The notes under the pieces are model-generated. The model was given only the letters and a program-made list of their open reading frames with translations, had not been told where the DNA came from and did no database searches. From the NCBI RefSeq assembly GCF_036178145.1, contig NZ_CP108067.1:1984001-2048000 (forward strand): a stretch of 64,000 nucleotides of DNA. The letters run 5' to 3'. Origin of the DNA: Streptomyces sp. NBC_00273. GTDB taxonomy: Bacteria > Actinomycetota > Actinomycetes > Streptomycetales > Streptomycetaceae. Shown here in pieces: positions 61,992 through 64,000 of this stretch (position 1 is its first letter; every line of letters begins with the position of its first letter). The translations under genes and the position numbers were made by a program.

Positions 61992-64000
61992 ACGGTGCTC
62001 CTCGAAGGTGCGGGGGTGCGGGACGGGCCGGGCTTCAGCAGGCCGGACAGCCGTTGGCCGAGCCGGAACAGGACGGCGTGGGCCAGGAGCCGGGCCGGGC
62101 CGGTGCGGGAGAGCCTGCGGGCGCCGCGCATGACCTGGAAGATCTCCCGCTCGGTGGCGGTCAGGGGCAGCAGGAACACGTCGTAGACGACGAAGGCCCG
62201 GGCACGGGTGATCCACCAGAGGATCAGGGCGTACGTCATCCACTCGCCCTCGGGGTCGACGAAGCGGCCGAGCGCTCCGGGGACGCGTGGTTCGAACCGG
62301 CCGAGCATGCCTTCGGCGAAGCGGCGGCCGATCACTCCGTGCGGCCCGGTGTCCATCGCGGCGAGTCCGGCGGCCACGAGGTCCGACAGGGCCCGGACCC
62401 GTTCGGGCAGGCCGAGGGCGTCGACCTGGCGGATGGCCTGGAGCGCGAAGTGGGCGCCCAGGGCGTGGGCGTGGTGGGTGCGCAGTTCCTCGACCAGCTG
62501 CGGGTTGGCCGCGCGGGCGGCGTCGTACACCTCGTCGGAGACGAGGGCGGCACCCGTGGGGAAGCAGCCGTAGCTCAGGGCCTTGGACAGGCTCATGAGG
62601 TCGATGTCGGGGAGCCGGCCGTGGTGGGCGAAGCGGGTTCCGCAGCGGTAGTAGGACGTCAGGACCTCGTCGACGCCGACGAGGTAGCCCTGTTCGGCCC
62701 GGCCGGCGGTGACGGCGTCGAGGAGCGGTCCGGGGATCGGGGCGTAGGCGTCGGAGCTGCCGTGGACCAGTTCGATCCACACGAGTCCGATCTCGCCGGT
62801 GGCCGCCTCCTTGCGGAAGTCGTCGACGGCGTGCGGGGTGAAGGGGTCGATGTAGCGGATGTCGTCGTAGAGGGGGCCGAAGGGCGCGCGGGTGCGTCCG
62901 GCGGCGGTGGCCAGCAGGGAGACGAGGGTCTTGCCGCCGTAGTTGTGCTTGAAGACGACGATGCGCCGCCTGCCGGGGCGGGCGAGTCGGGCCAGGGTGA
63001 TGGCGCTCTCGACCGCGGACGCGCCGCTGACGGCGGGGAAGGCGTGGGGCAGGCCGGTTTCGCGGGCCAGGACCTGTTCGAGCTCGCGGACGTGGTCCCG
63101 GGCGGGGTCGTGATCGCGTACGACGTCGGTCAGCGCGTCGGCCGGGTTGTGGCCGGCCACGCCGAGCCCGGCCCCGCACAGTCCGTCGACCAGGTCCAGT
63201 TCGCGGCCGGAGTCGAGACGGACGGTGAGCCGGGAGCCCTTGGCGCGGACGACGTTGAGCGCGCCGTGCAGCTTGCGGTGCATGCGGACCGCCATCGGGT
63301 TCACGTGGCGGGCGTACAGGTCGAGGGTGGCCTGCCGGTCGGCGGTGGCCGCCGCGAGGACGCGGTGCACCGGGGCGGCGGCGTCCCAGCGGGGGCGCAG
63401 CCGGGCGCCGACGGCGCGCACGGCGACGCTGTTGCCGCCGTAGGTGTTGGAGTGCAGGAACCCGGTCTGCGGGGTGGTCCACGGCGCGAACGTGTCGTGG
63501 GTACCGGTGAAGGCGCCGAACGGGACCTCGTACCCGGTGAGGGATTCGCCCAGGACGACGAGGTCGGGGCGCAGCGCGGTGACGGCGGGGTCGACGGGGC
63601 TGTCCGGGGCGACGTCGCTGAGGTCGACGACGACGCGGGCTCCGGTGGCGCGTGCGGTACGGGCCAGTTCGACGACGGCGGCCAGGGCGCCCGCGTCGAG
63701 GAGTTCGGGGGCGCGGACGACGAGCCCGCACACGGTCGTGCCGTGCAGGGCGGTGCGCAGGCCGGCCACGGTGGTGTGGGTGAGGAGGCCGGGGGCGAGG
63801 GCGCGGTCGGGGCCTTCGCCGAGCGGGTCGGTACGGCGGGCGAGGGTGCCGTCGGGGTCCAGGACCAGGACGCGGCCCCGGTGGGCGGCGGCGGTCGCGG
63901 CGGCGCGGTGGCGCAGGAGTTTGACGGCGCCGTGCAGGGCCTCGTAGCGGGAGTTGGCGAAGAAGCTGCGGTAGTGGGTGCCGGGCGGGCGGCCGCCCAG
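61988..64000 (-). CDS. Tandem class-III aminotransferase protein (partial, N-terminus beyond window)
   Basis: 671 codons are visible and the frame is open to the right edge. Two class-III (ornithine/GABA-type) aminotransferase units lie in one chain. The first, truncated by the edge, shows FFANSRYEALHGAVKLLRHR, VVVDLSDVAP and, where the catalytic Lys motif should be, LVVLGESLTGYEVPFGAFTG, which has no Lys. The second is complete in outline: LVDGLCGAGLGVAGHNPADA, FPAVSGASAVESAITLARLA, LVWIELVHGSSDAYAPIPGP, YLVGVDEVLTSYYRCGTRFA and DLMSLSKALSYGCFPTGAAL with the Schiff-base Lys. A single PLP site is therefore expected. The C-terminal 150 residues are helical. It is the first visible gene of the operon. 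Confidence 0.82.
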   Translation of the reverse strand: MGGRPPGTHYRSFFANSRYEALHGAVKLLRHRAAATAAAHRGRVLVLDPDGTLARRTDPLGEGPDRALAPGLLTHTTVAGLRTALHGTTVCGLVVRAPELLDAGALAAVVELARTARATGARVVVDLSDVAPDSPVDPAVTALRPDLVVLGESLTGYEVPFGAFTGTHDTFAPWTTPQTGFLHSNTYGGNSVAVRAVGARLRPRWDAAAPVHRVLAAATADRQATLDLYARHVNPMAVRMHRKLHGALNVVRAKGSRLTVRLDSGRELDLVDGLCGAGLGVAGHNPADALTDVVRDHDPARDHVRELEQVLARETGLPHAFPAVSGASAVESAITLARLARPGRRRIVVFKHNYGGKTLVSLLATAAGRTRAPFGPLYDDIRYIDPFTPHAVDDFRKEAATGEIGLVWIELVHGSSDAYAPIPGPLLDAVTAGRAEQGYLVGVDEVLTSYYRCGTRFAHHGRLPDIDLMSLSKALSYGCFPTGAALVSDEVYDAARAANPQLVEELRTHHAHALGAHFALQAIRQVDALGLPERVRALSDLVAAGLAAMDTGPHGVIGRRFAEGMLGRFEPRVPGALGRFVDPEGEWMTYALILWWITRARAFVVYDVFLLPLTATEREIFQVMRGARRLSRTGPARLLAHAVLFRLGQRLSGLLKPGPSRTPAPSRSTV

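Overview
The window is high-GC actinobacterial DNA that looks like Streptomyces. Supporting signs are the strong third-position GC bias, GTG starts, 4-bp ATGA/GTGA stop-start overlaps, TANNNT -10 boxes placed for leaderless messages, and families typical of the genus (LysX, RpfD-like Rpf-LysM-M23, DUF4913, DUF6777, SpoIIE/PP2C-ATPase regulators). I found no rRNA, tRNA or CRISPR array.

Layout. 1-7.3 kb: ordinary chromosome with lysX (cut by the window start), a leaderless universal stress protein, a CapA-like lipoprotein, an orphan ECF sigma factor, an unknown protein and a DUF4913 protein. 7.3-12.5 kb: an accessory patch with two broken IS transposases, a putative RiPP pair (84-aa Cys-containing peptide translationally coupled to an MvdD/TgmB-like ATP-grasp ligase), several unknown proteins and a free-standing HflX N-terminal domain. 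12.6-32 kb: mostly housekeeping or conserved genes: Fpg/Nei glycosylase, TPR protein, methyltransferase, PAS-GAF-PP2C-ATPase, DUF6777 lipoprotein, a YndJ/DUF1990/lipase-maturation-factor operon behind two copies of a 14-bp palindrome, epimerase, a 57-aa orphan peptide, HD protein, zinc-ribbon SDR, DMT transporter, RpfD-like enzyme, 6-phosphogluconate dehydrogenase, and a panD-GNAT-racemase operon. 32-43 kb: a second eroded zone with IS110, RHS, quinone-oxidoreductase, resolvase, serine-hydrolase and alpha/beta-hydrolase remnants. Inside it are intact pieces: a MerR/MFS pair with a textbook stretched-spacer promoter, a DinB gene enclosed by perfect 26-bp inverted repeats, and a two-gene operon of an LCAT-like/CHAT-protease fusion with a lipase. 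43-47.4 kb: a membrane Cache-PAS-GAF-PP2C-ATPase regulator and an orphan solute-binding lipoprotein.

47.4-64 kb: a single-direction (minus strand) biosynthetic operon that runs off the right edge. In transcription order it has a tandem class-III aminotransferase protein, a SnoaL-like protein, an A-T-C-A-T-reductase NRPS, a P450, a 3Fe-4S ferredoxin, an FAD oxidase, an MFS exporter, a TauD-type oxygenase, an ATP-grasp ligase, a HisC-like aminotransferase and perhaps a terminal 61-aa ORF. Nearly every junction overlaps or is under 30 bp, so it probably works as one pathway making a reductively released, oxidised dipeptide-like product. I cannot name the compound.

The best candidates for something undescribed are the CHAT/pseudo-lipase plus lipase operon (37-41 kb), the ATP-grasp RiPP pair (7.9-9.1 kb), the DinB cassette between 26-bp inverted repeats, and the NRPS operon with its tandem aminotransferase and its insertion-bearing first adenylation domain. 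All calls are by eye from translated motifs; no database search was run.
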